A DNA stretch of 41,149 nt, from NCBI RefSeq assembly GCF_023006505.1, contig NZ_JALBGV010000057.1, forward strand, positions 1-41,149. The letters run 5' to 3'. The position numbers and the translations under genes were made by a program. The stretch is from Neorhizobium sp. SHOUNA12A (GTDB lineage Bacteria > Pseudomonadota > Alphaproteobacteria > Rhizobiales > Rhizobiaceae). Position 1 is the first letter of the stretch. Each line of letters opens with the position of its first letter. This document shows positions 32,100 to 41,149 of this stretch, one piece after another. A model generated the notes under the pieces. That model saw only the letters and a program-made list of their open reading frames with translations. It did not search any database and was not told the DNA's origin.

Positions 32100-35000
32100 A
32101 TGAACACGCGCCCCCAATTCATCGCCGGGACATCCCTCGCACACCTCCCCCCACAGATCTATTACGTTCATCCGCTGATGCTGAGAGGGCTCGACGCCTG
32201 GCGGGAGGTTTTCGCGCATGCCAGGGATCTCGGTTTCGATACGGTGCTGACGGCGCCGCTTTTCGAACGCGGCCACAATGCCAGCGTCTTCGTCACGAAG
32301 AATTTCGATCGCCTCGACTCGGAGCTTCGGCTCGGTTCCTCCGTCGAGGACGGCATCAAGGCGCTCATCCAGGCGGCCGGTGAAAGCAAGGTCAAGCTGA
32401 TGCTCGACCTCGTGGTCGACCGGGTCGCGGTGGATGCGGAACATGCAGGACCGATCCTTGCCGATCCGCGTGTCGCGCCGCGCGATAGCTGCAGCCGCGG
32501 CATCGATTTCATGAGCGAAGCCCGTCATGTCGAGGACTGGCGCAACCGCATGGCGCGGCTTGCCGGCCTTGGGGTTGCCGGTTTTCGCTGCCTCGGCATC
32601 GGCCGGCTGGCGCCGGAGGCCTGGTACGACCTGATCGTTTCGACCCGCAAGACGACGCCGGAAACCACCTTTCTGGCATCGACGCCAGGCACCTCTTTCG
32701 AGGATCGGAGGGCGCTTGAGGGCGCCGGTTTCGATGGCAGCTTCTCGTCGCTTGCCTGGTGGAACCTGGAGGAGCGCTGGATCCTCGACGAATACCAGAT
32801 CCAGCGCCAGCTCGGATATCAGGTCACGTTTCCGGAAGCGCCTTTCGGCAAACGCATCGCCCACGGCACCGACAGTTGCGAAGTGCTGCAGAGGAAAGCG
32901 GTCCGGTCGCTGAAGCTCGCCTCGACCTTCGCGAGCGGGCTGATGATCCCGATGGGGTTCGAATTCGGCGCTTCAACGCCGCTCGACCCGCTGCACGGCG
33001 ACGGGATGGGGCTCAGGGGCCTGCGCGAACAGGGCTCGTTCGATCTCTCGATCGATATACGCAGCGTCAACGCCGGTACCAACAAGACCGCTGCCGGCTT
33101 CGCCCGCCAGCCGCTGCGTCTCATCTCCACCAGCCAGACGCCGGCGGTGGCGCTCATGCAGACGGACCGGGAGGACGTGCGTTCGGCGCAGAAGGTGCGC
33201 GTCGTGGTTTTGAACCGCGATCTGCGCCGTGCCGTGGCTGCTCCCTTCAACGCGCTCCGCGAGGCTGCCTCACCGTTCCTGCCGCTCGAAGCGCCGGAGG
33301 CAGATGGCGAAGCCTTTGCCGCACAGCTCAAGCTGAAACCCGGCGAGATCAGGATATTCGAGGGCCGGTCGTCGGTGCCGGTCGTCGATGCCGTGCCGGT
33401 GCCTTCGGTGGACAAGGCGACCGCTTCCCCCCGGCTGGCGATCGAGAAGATCACGCCTTCGGTCGACGACGGCCGTTTCGTGGTCAAACGCGTCGTCGGC
33501 GAAACCGTGACGGTCGAGGCTGACATTTTCGGCGACGGCCATGATCCGTTGGCGGCCGCGCTGCTGTGGCGCGCGGTCGACGAGACGGAATGGACCGAGG
33601 AGCGCATGCAGCTCGTTCTGAACGATCGCTGGAACGCGGAATTCACACTGAAGCGGATGGGACGTCACGAGTTCCTCATCGAAGCCTGGCGTAATCCCTT
33701 TGCGATATTCCGCTACGAATTCGTCAAGAAGCACGAGGCCCGGCTCGATCTGCGGCTCGAAATCCAGGAGGGCATCAACCTCGTCCTCGATGCGCTGGAC
33801 AACTCGTCGGGCAGGATCAAGACACGGCTCAAAACCCTGTTCGACAAGCTGACCGAGGTGCAGGACCCGCAGCGCACCGAAATCCTGCTGGCGCCCGAGA
33901 CGGCCGAACTGATGGCGGAGGCCGACCGTCGGCCGTTCAAGGTCCGCTCACAAGCAATCCCGGTCGACGCGGAACGTATCGCTGCCGGTTTCGCCAGTTG
34001 GTACCAGATCTTTCCCCGCTCGCAGAGTGGCGATCCGAACCGGCACGGCACCTTCGAAGACGTCATCAAGCGGCTGCCCGCCATCCGCGACATGGGTTTC
34101 GACGTTCTCTATTTCCCGCCCATCCACCCGATCGGCAAGACCAACCGCAAGGGCAAGAACAATACGCTGAATCCCGCACCGGAGGATCCGGGCAGCCCTT
34201 ATGCGATCGGCTCGGAGGAAGGCGGCCATGACGCGATCCATCCCGAGCTCGGTACGTTCGAGGATTTCCGCCGGCTGGTGGATGCCGCCAAGGACGAGGG
34301 CCTCGAAATCGCACTCGACCTGGCAATCCAGGCTTCGCCCGACCATCCATGGCTGAAATCGCATCCCGGCTGGTTCGACTGGCGGCCGGACGGGACGATC
34401 CGTTATGCGGAAAACCCGCCGAAGAAATACGAGGACATCGTCAACGTCGATTTCTACGCCCATGACGCGATCCCCTCGCTCTGGGTCGAGCTCCGCGATG
34501 TCGTGCAGAAGTGGGTCGACAACGGCGTAAAACTGTTCCGTGTCGACAATCCGCACACCAAACCCTTCCCGTTCTGGGAGTGGCTGATTGCCGACATTCG
34601 GGCGCGGCATCCGGATGTGGTCTTCCTGTCAGAGGCCTTCACCAAGCCGAAGGTGATGTACCGGCTCGCCAAGGTCGGTTTCTCGCAGTCCTATACCTAT
34701 TTCACCTGGCGCAATGCCAAGTGGGAGCTCGAGCAATATATGCGCGAGATCACCACCGAGGAGCCGAAGGAGTTCTTCCGGCCGCATTTCTTCGTCAACA
34801 CCCATGACATCAACCCGGACTTCCTGCAGAACGCGCCGCGTCCCGCCTATCTGGTCCGTGCCGCACTTGCCGCAACGCTGTCCGGCCTCTGGGGCGTCTA
34901 CAACGGCTTCGAACTCTGCGAGGGCCGGCCGGACGCCAAGCGCAAGGAATATGCGGATTCGGAGAAATACGAGATCCGTGCCTGGGACTATGACCGCCCG

Positions 35001-35354
35001 GGCAATATCAAGGGCGAGATCACGCTTCTCAACCGGCTCCGCCGGGAGAACCCCGCACTGCATTCGCATCTCGGCCTGCAGCTTCTCACCGCCTGGAACG
35101 ACAATATCATGTTCTTCGAGAAGGCGAGCGCCGGTCGCGAGAACGTCCTCCTGATCGCGATCAACCTCGATCCCCACAATGTCCACGAGGCGGATGTCGA
35201 AATACCGCTCTGGTCATGGAACCTCCCGGACCATGGCGCACTTGACGTCGAAGACCTGATCACCGGCCACAAATTCACCTGGGCCGGCAAGCTGCAGAGG
35301 CTGCGTCTCGATCCCCATTGGGGCCTGCCTTTCGGAATCTGGCGCGTGCGATAG
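32100..35354 (+). CDS. glgE: GlgE maltosyltransferase with inactive GH13-like N-terminal extension
   Basis: A 1084-residue protein. Residues about 445-1084 are GlgE (alpha-1,4-glucan: maltose-1-phosphate maltosyltransferase), with an N-terminal sheet domain (AIEKITPSVDDGRFVVKRVV) and a GH13 barrel. Catalytic residues are D816 (LFRVDNPHTKP), E845 (FLSEAFTKP) and D903 (THDINPDF), spaced 29 and 58 apart, very close to the Streptomyces enzyme. Residues 1-420 form a second GH13-like domain in which the nucleophile motif GFRLD reads GFRCL (161-165), so it is probably catalytically dead and may bind glucan. The enzyme extends alpha-1,4-glucan using maltose-1-phosphate from the next gene's product. 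Confidence 0.93.
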   Translation: MNTRPQFIAGTSLAHLPPQIYYVHPLMLRGLDAWREVFAHARDLGFDTVLTAPLFERGHNASVFVTKNFDRLDSELRLGSSVEDGIKALIQAAGESKVKLMLDLVVDRVAVDAEHAGPILADPRVAPRDSCSRGIDFMSEARHVEDWRNRMARLAGLGVAGFRCLGIGRLAPEAWYDLIVSTRKTTPETTFLASTPGTSFEDRRALEGAGFDGSFSSLAWWNLEERWILDEYQIQRQLGYQVTFPEAPFGKRIAHGTDSCEVLQRKAVRSLKLASTFASGLMIPMGFEFGASTPLDPLHGDGMGLRGLREQGSFDLSIDIRSVNAGTNKTAAGFARQPLRLISTSQTPAVALMQTDREDVRSAQKVRVVVLNRDLRRAVAAPFNALREAASPFLPLEAPEADGEAFAAQLKLKPGEIRIFEGRSSVPVVDAVPVPSVDKATASPRLAIEKITPSVDDGRFVVKRVVGETVTVEADIFGDGHDPLAAALLWRAVDETEWTEERMQLVLNDRWNAEFTLKRMGRHEFLIEAWRNPFAIFRYEFVKKHEARLDLRLEIQEGINLVLDALDNSSGRIKTRLKTLFDKLTEVQDPQRTEILLAPETAELMAEADRRPFKVRSQAIPVDAERIAAGFASWYQIFPRSQSGDPNRHGTFEDVIKRLPAIRDMGFDVLYFPPIHPIGKTNRKGKNNTLNPAPEDPGSPYAIGSEEGGHDAIHPELGTFEDFRRLVDAAKDEGLEIALDLAIQASPDHPWLKSHPGWFDWRPDGTIRYAENPPKKYEDIVNVDFYAHDAIPSLWVELRDVVQKWVDNGVKLFRVDNPHTKPFPFWEWLIADIRARHPDVVFLSEAFTKPKVMYRLAKVGFSQSYTYFTWRNAKWELEQYMREITTEEPKEFFRPHFFVNTHDINPDFLQNAPRPAYLVRAALAATLSGLWGVYNGFELCEGRPDAKRKEYADSEKYEIRAWDYDRPGNIKGEITLLNRLRRENPALHSHLGLQLLTAWNDNIMFFEKASAGRENVLLIAINLDPHNVHEADVEIPLWSWNLPDHGALDVEDLITGHKFTWAGKLQRLRLDPHWGLPFGIWRVR

Positions 35355-35367
35355 GGAGGAAAGCAAA

Positions 35368-38300
35368 ATGGACATGACGAGCGCGAACCGGAGCCAGGGG
35401 CAGAACCACGCTCAGATGAATGAGGACGATCCGCTATGGTACAAGGACGCGATCATCTATCAGCTCCACATCAAATCGTTCTTCGATGCCAATGGCGACG
35501 GGATCGGTGATTTTCAGGGCCTGCACGAAAAGCTCGACCATATCGCCTCGCTCGGCGCCAACGCGATCTGGCTGCTGCCCTTCTTCCCCTCGCCGCGCCG
35601 GGACGACGGCTACGACATTGCCGATTACGGCAGCGTCAGCCCCGATTACGGCACGGTCGACGAGTTCAAGGCTTTTGTCGAAGCGGCGCACCAGCGCGGC
35701 ATCCGGGTCATCATCGAGCTGGTCATCAACCACACGTCCGACCAGCATCCCTGGTTCCAGCGGGCGCGCCATGCGCCGGCCGGCTCTCCCGAACGGGACT
35801 TCTACGTCTGGTCGGATACGGATCAGAAATTCCCGGAAACCCGGATCATCTTCCTCGACACGGAAAAATCGAACTGGACCTGGGACCCCGGCGCCGGCGC
35901 CTATTACTGGCATCGTTTCTATTCCCATCAGCCGGACCTCAACTTCGACAATCCGCAGGTGTTGGAAGAACTGCTCGGCGTGATGCGCTTCTGGGCCGAT
36001 ACCGGCATCGACGGGTTTCGGCTGGATGCGATCCCCTACCTCGTCGAGCGCGAGGGCACGAACAACGAGAACCTGCCCGAGACCCACGACGTCCTGAAGA
36101 AGATCCGCGCTTCGCTCGATTCCACCCATCCCGGCAAGATGCTGCTCGCCGAGGCCAATCAATGGCCGGAGGACACGAGTGAATATTTCGGCAATGGCGA
36201 CGAATGCAACATGGCATTCCATTTCCCGCTGATGCCGCGGATGTACATGGCGATCGCCAAGGAGGACCGTTTCCCGATCACCGACATCATGCGGCAGACG
36301 CCGGAAATCCCGGAAAACTGTCAATGGGCGATCTTCCTTCGCAATCACGACGAGCTGACGCTCGAAATGGTGACCGACGAGGAACGCGATTACCTCTGGA
36401 ACATCTATGCCGCCGACCGCCGCGCCCGCATCAACCTCGGCATTCGCCGCCGCCTCGCACCCCTGATGGAGCGCGACCGCCGCCGCATCGAGCTGATGAA
36501 CGCACTGCTTCTCTCCATGCCAGGAACGCCGGTTCTCTATTACGGCGACGAGATCGGCATGGGCGACAACATCTATCTCGGCGACCGCGACGGGGTGCGC
36601 ACGCCGATGCAATGGTCGCCGGACCGAAACGGCGGGTTCTCCAAGGCCGACCCGGCGCGGCTGGTGCTGCCGCCGATAATGGATCCGCTCTATGGATATG
36701 AAGCGCTCAATGTCGAGGCGCAGGGGGCCGATGCCCATTCGTTGCTCAACTGGACGCGGCGGATGCTGGCATTGCGCAACAAACATTTCGCATTCGGCCG
36801 TGGTTCGCTGAAGTTCCTGTCGCCGGGCAACCGCAAGATCCTTGCCTATCTGCGCGAATACAATGGCGACACGATCCTCTGTGTCGCCAATCTCTCACGC
36901 CTGCCGCAGGCGGTAGAACTCGACCTGGCCCAGTTCTCCGGCCGTGTGCCGATCGAGCTTTCCGGCATGTCGCCCTTTCCGCCGATCGGGCAGCTGACCT
37001 ATCTGCTCACCCTGCAGCCCTACGGTTTCTTCTGGTTCAATCTGGTAGCGGAAGCGGACGGTCCGGTCTGGCGCAAGGAGCCGCCGGAGCAGATGCAGGA
37101 CATGGTGACCATGGTCACTCGCCGCGACCTGCAGGAACTGGTCGATCAGCCGAGGCTTGCGACTACGCTGTCGAACGAGGTCCTGCCCGCCTACCTCGGC
37201 AAACGCCGCTGGTTCGGTTTGAAGGGCGAAATCCTGACCGGTGCTTCGCTGGTTGCCGCAACGCCGATCGCGTTTGCCAACAACATCCTGCTTGGCGAAC
37301 TCGAAGCCGAGGTGGACGGCCGCAAAGATACATACCTGCTGCCGCTCGCCGTTTCCTGGGACGATGCCCAGCCGACGGCGCTCGCCCAGCAGCTGGCGCT
37401 CGCCCGCATCCGCCAGGGCCGCCGCGTCGGCTTCCTGACTGACGGGTTCGCGATGGAAGGACTGGCGCGCGGGGTGATCCGCGGCCTCTGCGAGCGGTCG
37501 GTGATATCAGGCCGCGCCGGTACGCTGGAATTTATCGGCACCGACAAGCTCGACTGCCTGACCATCAACGACGACATGGCCGTCCGCTGGCTGTCGGCCG
37601 AACAATCCAACAGTTCGCTTATTCTGGGCGACATGGCGATGGTGAAGCTCATCCGCCACGTCTTCCCCGGCATGCATCCCGAGGTCGAGATGACCCGGTA
37701 CCTGACCAATGTCGGCTATCAGAACACCGCGCAATTGCTCGGCGAGGTCGCCCGCACGGCGCCGGATGGCAGTCGCTACACGCTGATCATCGTGCAGAGT
37801 GCGATCCGCAATCAAGGCGATGCCTGGAACTGGATGCTCAGCAACCTGCGCCGCGCCATCGACGAAATCGTGGTGACCGGCCTTCAGGGCGAGGTGGTGG
37901 ACGAGCATTTCAAGCCGCTCGTCAATTTTGTCGCGACAATCGGCAAGCGGCTGGGCGAACTGCATGTGGCGCTCGCCCAGCCGACCGACGATCCGGACTT
38001 TCAGCCGGTCCGGGCAAAGGCGGCCGATGCCGAAAAATGGCGCGAGGCTGTCACGGGCCAAATCTCCCGCAGCCTCTCGATCCTCGAAAAGACCGTCGAG
38101 GACCTGGATTCGGATATTGCCCGCGAGGCAAAAATACTACTAGGCCGCCGTGACGATCTTCTCGGCCTCGCCGCGCATCTTGCGAGCGCGGTGGAAGGCA
38201 CGCTGATGACCCGCAACCACGGCGATTTCCATCTCGGCCAGATCCTGGTCTCGGAGGGCGACGCCTATATCATCGATTTCGAAGGCGAACCGACCCGCGA

Positions 38301-38679
38301 CCTTTCCGAACGCCGCGCCAAGACCAATCCCTTGCGCGACGCCGCCGGGCTGCTGCGGTCGCTGAGCTATCTTGCGGCCTCGGCCGACCTCGACCGGGAA
38401 ATCGTCAGCGAGGTTGAAGACACCCGCCATAAAGAACTGGTCACACGTTTCATGGAGATGGCGGAGCCGGCCTTCCTCGATACCTATTTCGAAGTGACCG
38501 GGAATTCCGAGGAATTGCGCATCTCGCCGGAGGCCCGTGGCCGCATTCTCGATCTCTTCCTGCTCGAAAAGGCTGCCTACGAGATCGCCTACGAAGTGCG
38601 CAGCCGCCCGCATTGGCTTCCCCTCCCGCTTGCCGGCTTCTCGGCGATCGCATCCCGACTTCTGGAGAATGTCTCATGA
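35368..38679 (+). CDS. treS: Trehalose synthase - maltokinase fusion (TreS-Mak)
   Basis: A 1103-residue fusion. Residues about 20-560 are trehalose synthase (GH13): nucleophile D220 in GFRLDAIPYL, acid E262 in LLAEANQWPED and D328 in FLRNHDELTLE; it interconverts trehalose and maltose. Residues about 590-1100 are a maltokinase of the aminoglycoside-kinase fold, with the catalytic NHGDFHLGQIL (D953) and the metal-binding IIDFEGEP (D970). Together they turn trehalose into maltose-1-phosphate. The start is ATG 35368, with GGGAGGAAAG just upstream, 13 nt after glgE. Its stop overlaps the glgB start by 4 nt. Confidence 0.95.
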   Translation: MDMTSANRSQGQNHAQMNEDDPLWYKDAIIYQLHIKSFFDANGDGIGDFQGLHEKLDHIASLGANAIWLLPFFPSPRRDDGYDIADYGSVSPDYGTVDEFKAFVEAAHQRGIRVIIELVINHTSDQHPWFQRARHAPAGSPERDFYVWSDTDQKFPETRIIFLDTEKSNWTWDPGAGAYYWHRFYSHQPDLNFDNPQVLEELLGVMRFWADTGIDGFRLDAIPYLVEREGTNNENLPETHDVLKKIRASLDSTHPGKMLLAEANQWPEDTSEYFGNGDECNMAFHFPLMPRMYMAIAKEDRFPITDIMRQTPEIPENCQWAIFLRNHDELTLEMVTDEERDYLWNIYAADRRARINLGIRRRLAPLMERDRRRIELMNALLLSMPGTPVLYYGDEIGMGDNIYLGDRDGVRTPMQWSPDRNGGFSKADPARLVLPPIMDPLYGYEALNVEAQGADAHSLLNWTRRMLALRNKHFAFGRGSLKFLSPGNRKILAYLREYNGDTILCVANLSRLPQAVELDLAQFSGRVPIELSGMSPFPPIGQLTYLLTLQPYGFFWFNLVAEADGPVWRKEPPEQMQDMVTMVTRRDLQELVDQPRLATTLSNEVLPAYLGKRRWFGLKGEILTGASLVAATPIAFANNILLGELEAEVDGRKDTYLLPLAVSWDDAQPTALAQQLALARIRQGRRVGFLTDGFAMEGLARGVIRGLCERSVISGRAGTLEFIGTDKLDCLTINDDMAVRWLSAEQSNSSLILGDMAMVKLIRHVFPGMHPEVEMTRYLTNVGYQNTAQLLGEVARTAPDGSRYTLIIVQSAIRNQGDAWNWMLSNLRRAIDEIVVTGLQGEVVDEHFKPLVNFVATIGKRLGELHVALAQPTDDPDFQPVRAKAADAEKWREAVTGQISRSLSILEKTVEDLDSDIAREAKILLGRRDDLLGLAAHLASAVEGTLMTRNHGDFHLGQILVSEGDAYIIDFEGEPTRDLSERRAKTNPLRDAAGLLRSLSYLAASADLDREIVSEVEDTRHKELVTRFMEMAEPAFLDTYFEVTGNSEELRISPEARGRILDLFLLEKAAYEIAYEVRSRPHWLPLPLAGFSAIASRLLENVS

Positions 38680-40883
38680 GATACGAGCGCACCGATTTGA
38701 TGATCGGCACCGTCCAGGAAGGTCTGCAGGCCCTGATCGAAGGGCGGCACGGAGACCCGTTCTCGATCCTCGGACGCCATCAATACGGCAATCTCACCGT
38801 GGTCCGGGCGCTGCTGCCGGGCGCGCTGTCGGTCGAGGTGGTGGAGACCGATACCGGCAAGATGCTGGCCGAACTCGAGACCATCCATGAGGGCGGGCTG
38901 TTTGCCGGGGTGACCGGCAGCACGGCGCCATATTTCTTCCGGATCCGCTGGCCGGACGCCATCCAGGAGATGGAGGATCCCTACTCCTTCCCGCTGCTGC
39001 TCGGCGATCTCGATCTGCACCTGATCGGCCAGGGCACCCATTACGATCTTGGCCGGGCGCTCGGCGCCATTCCGATGGAGGTCGAAGGGGTCGAGGGCGT
39101 GCGCTTTTCCGTCTGGGCGCCGAATGCCCGGCGCGTCTCTGTGGTCGGCGATTTCAATTCCTGGGATGGGCGACGTTATCCGATGCGGCTGCGTCCGCAG
39201 GCGGGCATATGGGAACTGTTCATCCCCCGCCTGACCCACGGGGAACGCTACAAGTTCGAGATTCTCGACGGCAACGGCAACCTGCTGCCGCAAAAGGCCG
39301 ATCCGGTTGCTCGCGCCAGCGAGGCTGCCCCATCGACGGCCTCGATCGTCGCCTCCTCGAAACCGTTCCGCTGGAGCGACGAGGACTGGATGCGTCGGCA
39401 GCGTGCCGATCGCACCCGCGAAGGTGCGATGTCGATCTACGAGGTGCATCTCGGCTCGTGGCTCAGGATCGCCGAGGAAGGCAACCGGATGCTCGACTGG
39501 GTCGAACTCAGTCAGCGGCTGATCCCCTACGTGCAGAACCTCGGCTTCACCCATATCGAGATGCTGCCGATCATGGAGCATCCGTTCGGCGGTTCCTGGG
39601 GTTATCAGCCGCTCGGGCTGTTCGCCCCGACCGGACGTCACGGTACGCCGGAAGATTTCGCCTATTTCATCGATCGCTGCCATCAGGCGGGTATCGGCGT
39701 CATCCTCGACTGGGTGCCGGCGCATTTCCCGACCGACGTCTGGGGGCTCGCCAAATTCGACGGGACGCCGCTCTACGAGCATGCCGATCCGCGCGAAGGT
39801 TTCCACGGGGACTGGAACACGCTGATCTACAATCTCGGCCGCAACGAGGTGAAAGGGTTCCTGATCGCCTCGGCACTCGAATGGCTGGAGCATTACCATG
39901 TCGATGCTTTGCGCGTCGATGCTGTCGCCTCGATGCTCTACCGGGACTACAGCCGCAACGAAGGCGAATGGATTCCGAACCAGTATGGCGGGCGCGAAAA
40001 CCTTGAGGCGGTCGAGTTCTTCAAGCATCTGAACAGCATCATCCATGACCGTTGCCCGCATGCCTTTACCGCGGCGGAGGAATCGACCGCCTGGCCGGGC
40101 GTCACCAGGAAAATCGAAGAGGGTGGCCTCGGTTTCGATTTCAAGTGGAACATGGGTTGGATGCACGACACGCTGCATTACATGCAGGACGACCCGGTCT
40201 ATCGCAAATACCACCATGGAGCCATGAGCTTCGGGATGATCTATGCCTATTCCGAGCGCTTCATCCTGCCGCTCTCCCATGACGAAGTGGTGCACGGCAA
40301 GGGCTCGCTGATGGCCAAGATGCCGGGCGACCGCTGGCAGAAACTTGCGAACCTTCGCGCCTATTACGGCTTCATGTGGGGCCATCCCGGCAAGAAGCTC
40401 CTGTTCATGGGCGGCGAACTGGCGCAGCAGAGCGAATGGAACCATGACGGCTCGGTGGTCTGGGACCTGCTCGACAGCCCCGACCACGCGGGCGTCCAGC
40501 GGCTCGTCCGCGACCTGAACACGCTTTACGCCCGGGAACCGGCGCTGCAGTTCGGCGACCTGCATCACGAGGGGTTCGAGTGGGCGGTGACGGATGATGC
40601 GGAAAATTCCGTCTACGGCATGATGCGCTCGTCGCCGGATCGCTCGTCGCATATCCTGGTCGCCTCGAATCTGACGCCGATGCCGCGGCACGGGTATCGC
40701 ATCGGAGTTCCGGCAGAGGGCCGCTGGGAGGTGGTGCTGAACACCGATGCGGCGCTTTACGGCGGGTCCAATCTGGGACAGACGGAAGCTTGGACGGAGC
40801 GCCAGGCGGCGCACGGGAAGGAATTTTCCATCTCCGCGGTATTGCCGCCGCTGGCGACTGTGTTCCTGCGGTGGCGGGGGTAG
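38676..40883 (+). CDS. glgB: 1,4-alpha-glucan branching enzyme GlgB
   Basis: A 735-residue enzyme that introduces alpha-1,6 branches. It has two N-terminal CBM48-like domains (GRHQYGNLTVVRALLPGAL; VWAPNARRVSVVGDFNSW) and a GH13 barrel with D415 (ALRVDAVASM), E468 (AAEEST) and D536 (LSHDEVVHGKG), spaced exactly as in the E. coli enzyme (53 and 68 residues). The ATG at 38676 overlaps the treS stop (ATGA), so it is coupled; GGAG lies 7 nt upstream. It completes the GlgE pathway and needs no ADP-glucose step within the operon. Confidence 0.95.
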   Translation: MRYERTDLMIGTVQEGLQALIEGRHGDPFSILGRHQYGNLTVVRALLPGALSVEVVETDTGKMLAELETIHEGGLFAGVTGSTAPYFFRIRWPDAIQEMEDPYSFPLLLGDLDLHLIGQGTHYDLGRALGAIPMEVEGVEGVRFSVWAPNARRVSVVGDFNSWDGRRYPMRLRPQAGIWELFIPRLTHGERYKFEILDGNGNLLPQKADPVARASEAAPSTASIVASSKPFRWSDEDWMRRQRADRTREGAMSIYEVHLGSWLRIAEEGNRMLDWVELSQRLIPYVQNLGFTHIEMLPIMEHPFGGSWGYQPLGLFAPTGRHGTPEDFAYFIDRCHQAGIGVILDWVPAHFPTDVWGLAKFDGTPLYEHADPREGFHGDWNTLIYNLGRNEVKGFLIASALEWLEHYHVDALRVDAVASMLYRDYSRNEGEWIPNQYGGRENLEAVEFFKHLNSIIHDRCPHAFTAAEESTAWPGVTRKIEEGGLGFDFKWNMGWMHDTLHYMQDDPVYRKYHHGAMSFGMIYAYSERFILPLSHDEVVHGKGSLMAKMPGDRWQKLANLRAYYGFMWGHPGKKLLFMGGELAQQSEWNHDGSVVWDLLDSPDHAGVQRLVRDLNTLYAREPALQFGDLHHEGFEWAVTDDAENSVYGMMRSSPDRSSHILVASNLTPMPRHGYRIGVPAEGRWEVVLNTDAALYGGSNLGQTEAWTERQAAHGKEFSISAVLPPLATVFLRWRG

Positions 40884-40930
40884 GTTTCATCGGCGCAAGT
40901 TGCCGCGAATAATCATTCTGAAGCGTTCCG

Positions 40931-40985
40931 TGGGATACCCCCCTCTGCCCTGCCGGGCATCTCCCCCACAAGGGGGGAGATTGGA
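40931..40985. repeat. Palindromic dispersed-repeat-like element
   Basis: Two adjacent hairpins: TGCCC/GGGCA (40946-40959) and ATCTCCCCC-ACA-AGGGGGGAGAT (40959-40981). The sequence CTCCCCCACAAGGGGG is familiar from short palindromic elements scattered in rhizobial genomes, usually in intergenic sites. It could also end transcription of the glgB operon. Confidence 0.5.
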
Positions 40986-41038
40986 TGGAGTTAATGCCCT
41001 GCCCAAATGACAGCAGGAGATCGAGCCAAGAGCCTAGT

Positions 41039-41149
41039 TGTTTGATCCCGGCATTTGATGGTGCATCATTTTCCTTGGCATGGAGGGAAGCACTATGGGC
41101 CAGGTTTTACATGGGAGCGCCACGACGACAGAGGCAGTCCGTCGAGCAA
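41039..41149 (+). mobile_element. Left end of an IS481-family insertion sequence, cut by window edge
   Basis: Downstream of the repeat, the text from TGTTTGATCCCGG leads directly to a good ribosome site and a transposase start at 41095. The left boundary is approximate; the terminal inverted repeat cannot be checked without the right end. Confidence 0.5.
41095..41149 (+). CDS. IS481-family transposase, N-terminal fragment
   Basis: Only the first 18 codons are present (MGQVLHGSATTTEAVRRA), open to the window end. This N-terminus is familiar from IS481-type transposases of rhizobia, in which it leads into a helix-turn-helix. GGAGGGAAG stands just before the ATG. The fragment is too short for certainty. 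Confidence 0.65.
   Translation, partial: MGQVLHGSATTTEAVRRA

Noticed and set aside
38589..40814. 741-codon open frame on the minus strand opposite glgB
   Set aside because: It mirrors the glgB reading frame in GC-rich DNA, has no recognisable domain, and glgB is certain from its catalytic residues.
1..41149. CRISPR arrays, tRNA and rRNA genes
   Set aside because: No regularly spaced repeats, cloverleaf ends or conserved rRNA stretches were seen.

Overview
The window is a GC-rich chromosomal segment of an alphaproteobacterium, most likely Rhizobiaceae (Rhizobium, Neorhizobium, Agrobacterium or Ensifer). This rests on the family mix: an IalB-like protein, a DUF1344 protein, a 3,4-dihydroxy-2-butanone-4-phosphate synthase with a degenerate GTP cyclohydrolase II-like tail, GlgE with a long N-terminal extension, a TreS-maltokinase fusion, and two promoter matches to the alphaproteobacterial general stress sigma factor EcfG/RpoE2. 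I saw no rRNA, tRNA or CRISPR.

Left part (1-16.6 kb): mostly housekeeping genes in short units. In order: the 3' end of an ialB-like gene, a YcxB-like membrane protein, tldD, a convergent MazG-like pyrophosphohydrolase, a TauE/SafE permease, and a polysaccharide deacetylase followed 4 nt later by a RelE/HigB-like toxin. The toxin's probable antitoxin lies convergently, with one base between the two stop codons. Then come pdxH, a divergent lipoprotein, a DnaJ-like protein with a Gln/Ser-rich linker, fabI, a histidine phosphatase, a DUF1344 protein, a large PAS-GGDEF-EAL sensor, aroC, ribB and a brnT-brnA toxin-antitoxin pair.

Middle part (16.6-29.7 kb): a sugar-catabolic island on the minus strand with its LacI-type regulator on the plus strand. 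One unit is nagB - SIS protein - nagA - ceramidase-like hydrolase. The second is a sugar ABC transporter (binding protein, two permeases, ATPase) with an AGE-fold epimerase/isomerase, mannonate dehydratase and a Gfo/Idh/MocA oxidoreductase. Each unit is preceded by the same 18-bp palindrome centred on AACCGGTT and abutting a TTGACA box, so both are probably one regulon of the adjacent LacI protein. The enzymes suggest use of a compound containing both an amino sugar and a mannose- or uronate-derived unit. This is the best candidate for an undescribed pathway.

Right part (29.7-41.1 kb): a small DUF3175-cupin unit with an EcfG-like promoter, an orphan TctC-type binding protein with a clear terminator, then glgE - treS/maltokinase - glgB. 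This operon turns trehalose into branched alpha-glucan through maltose and maltose-1-phosphate, and it also has an EcfG-like promoter. The window ends with a dispersed-repeat-like palindrome and the start of an IS481-type transposase cut by the edge.
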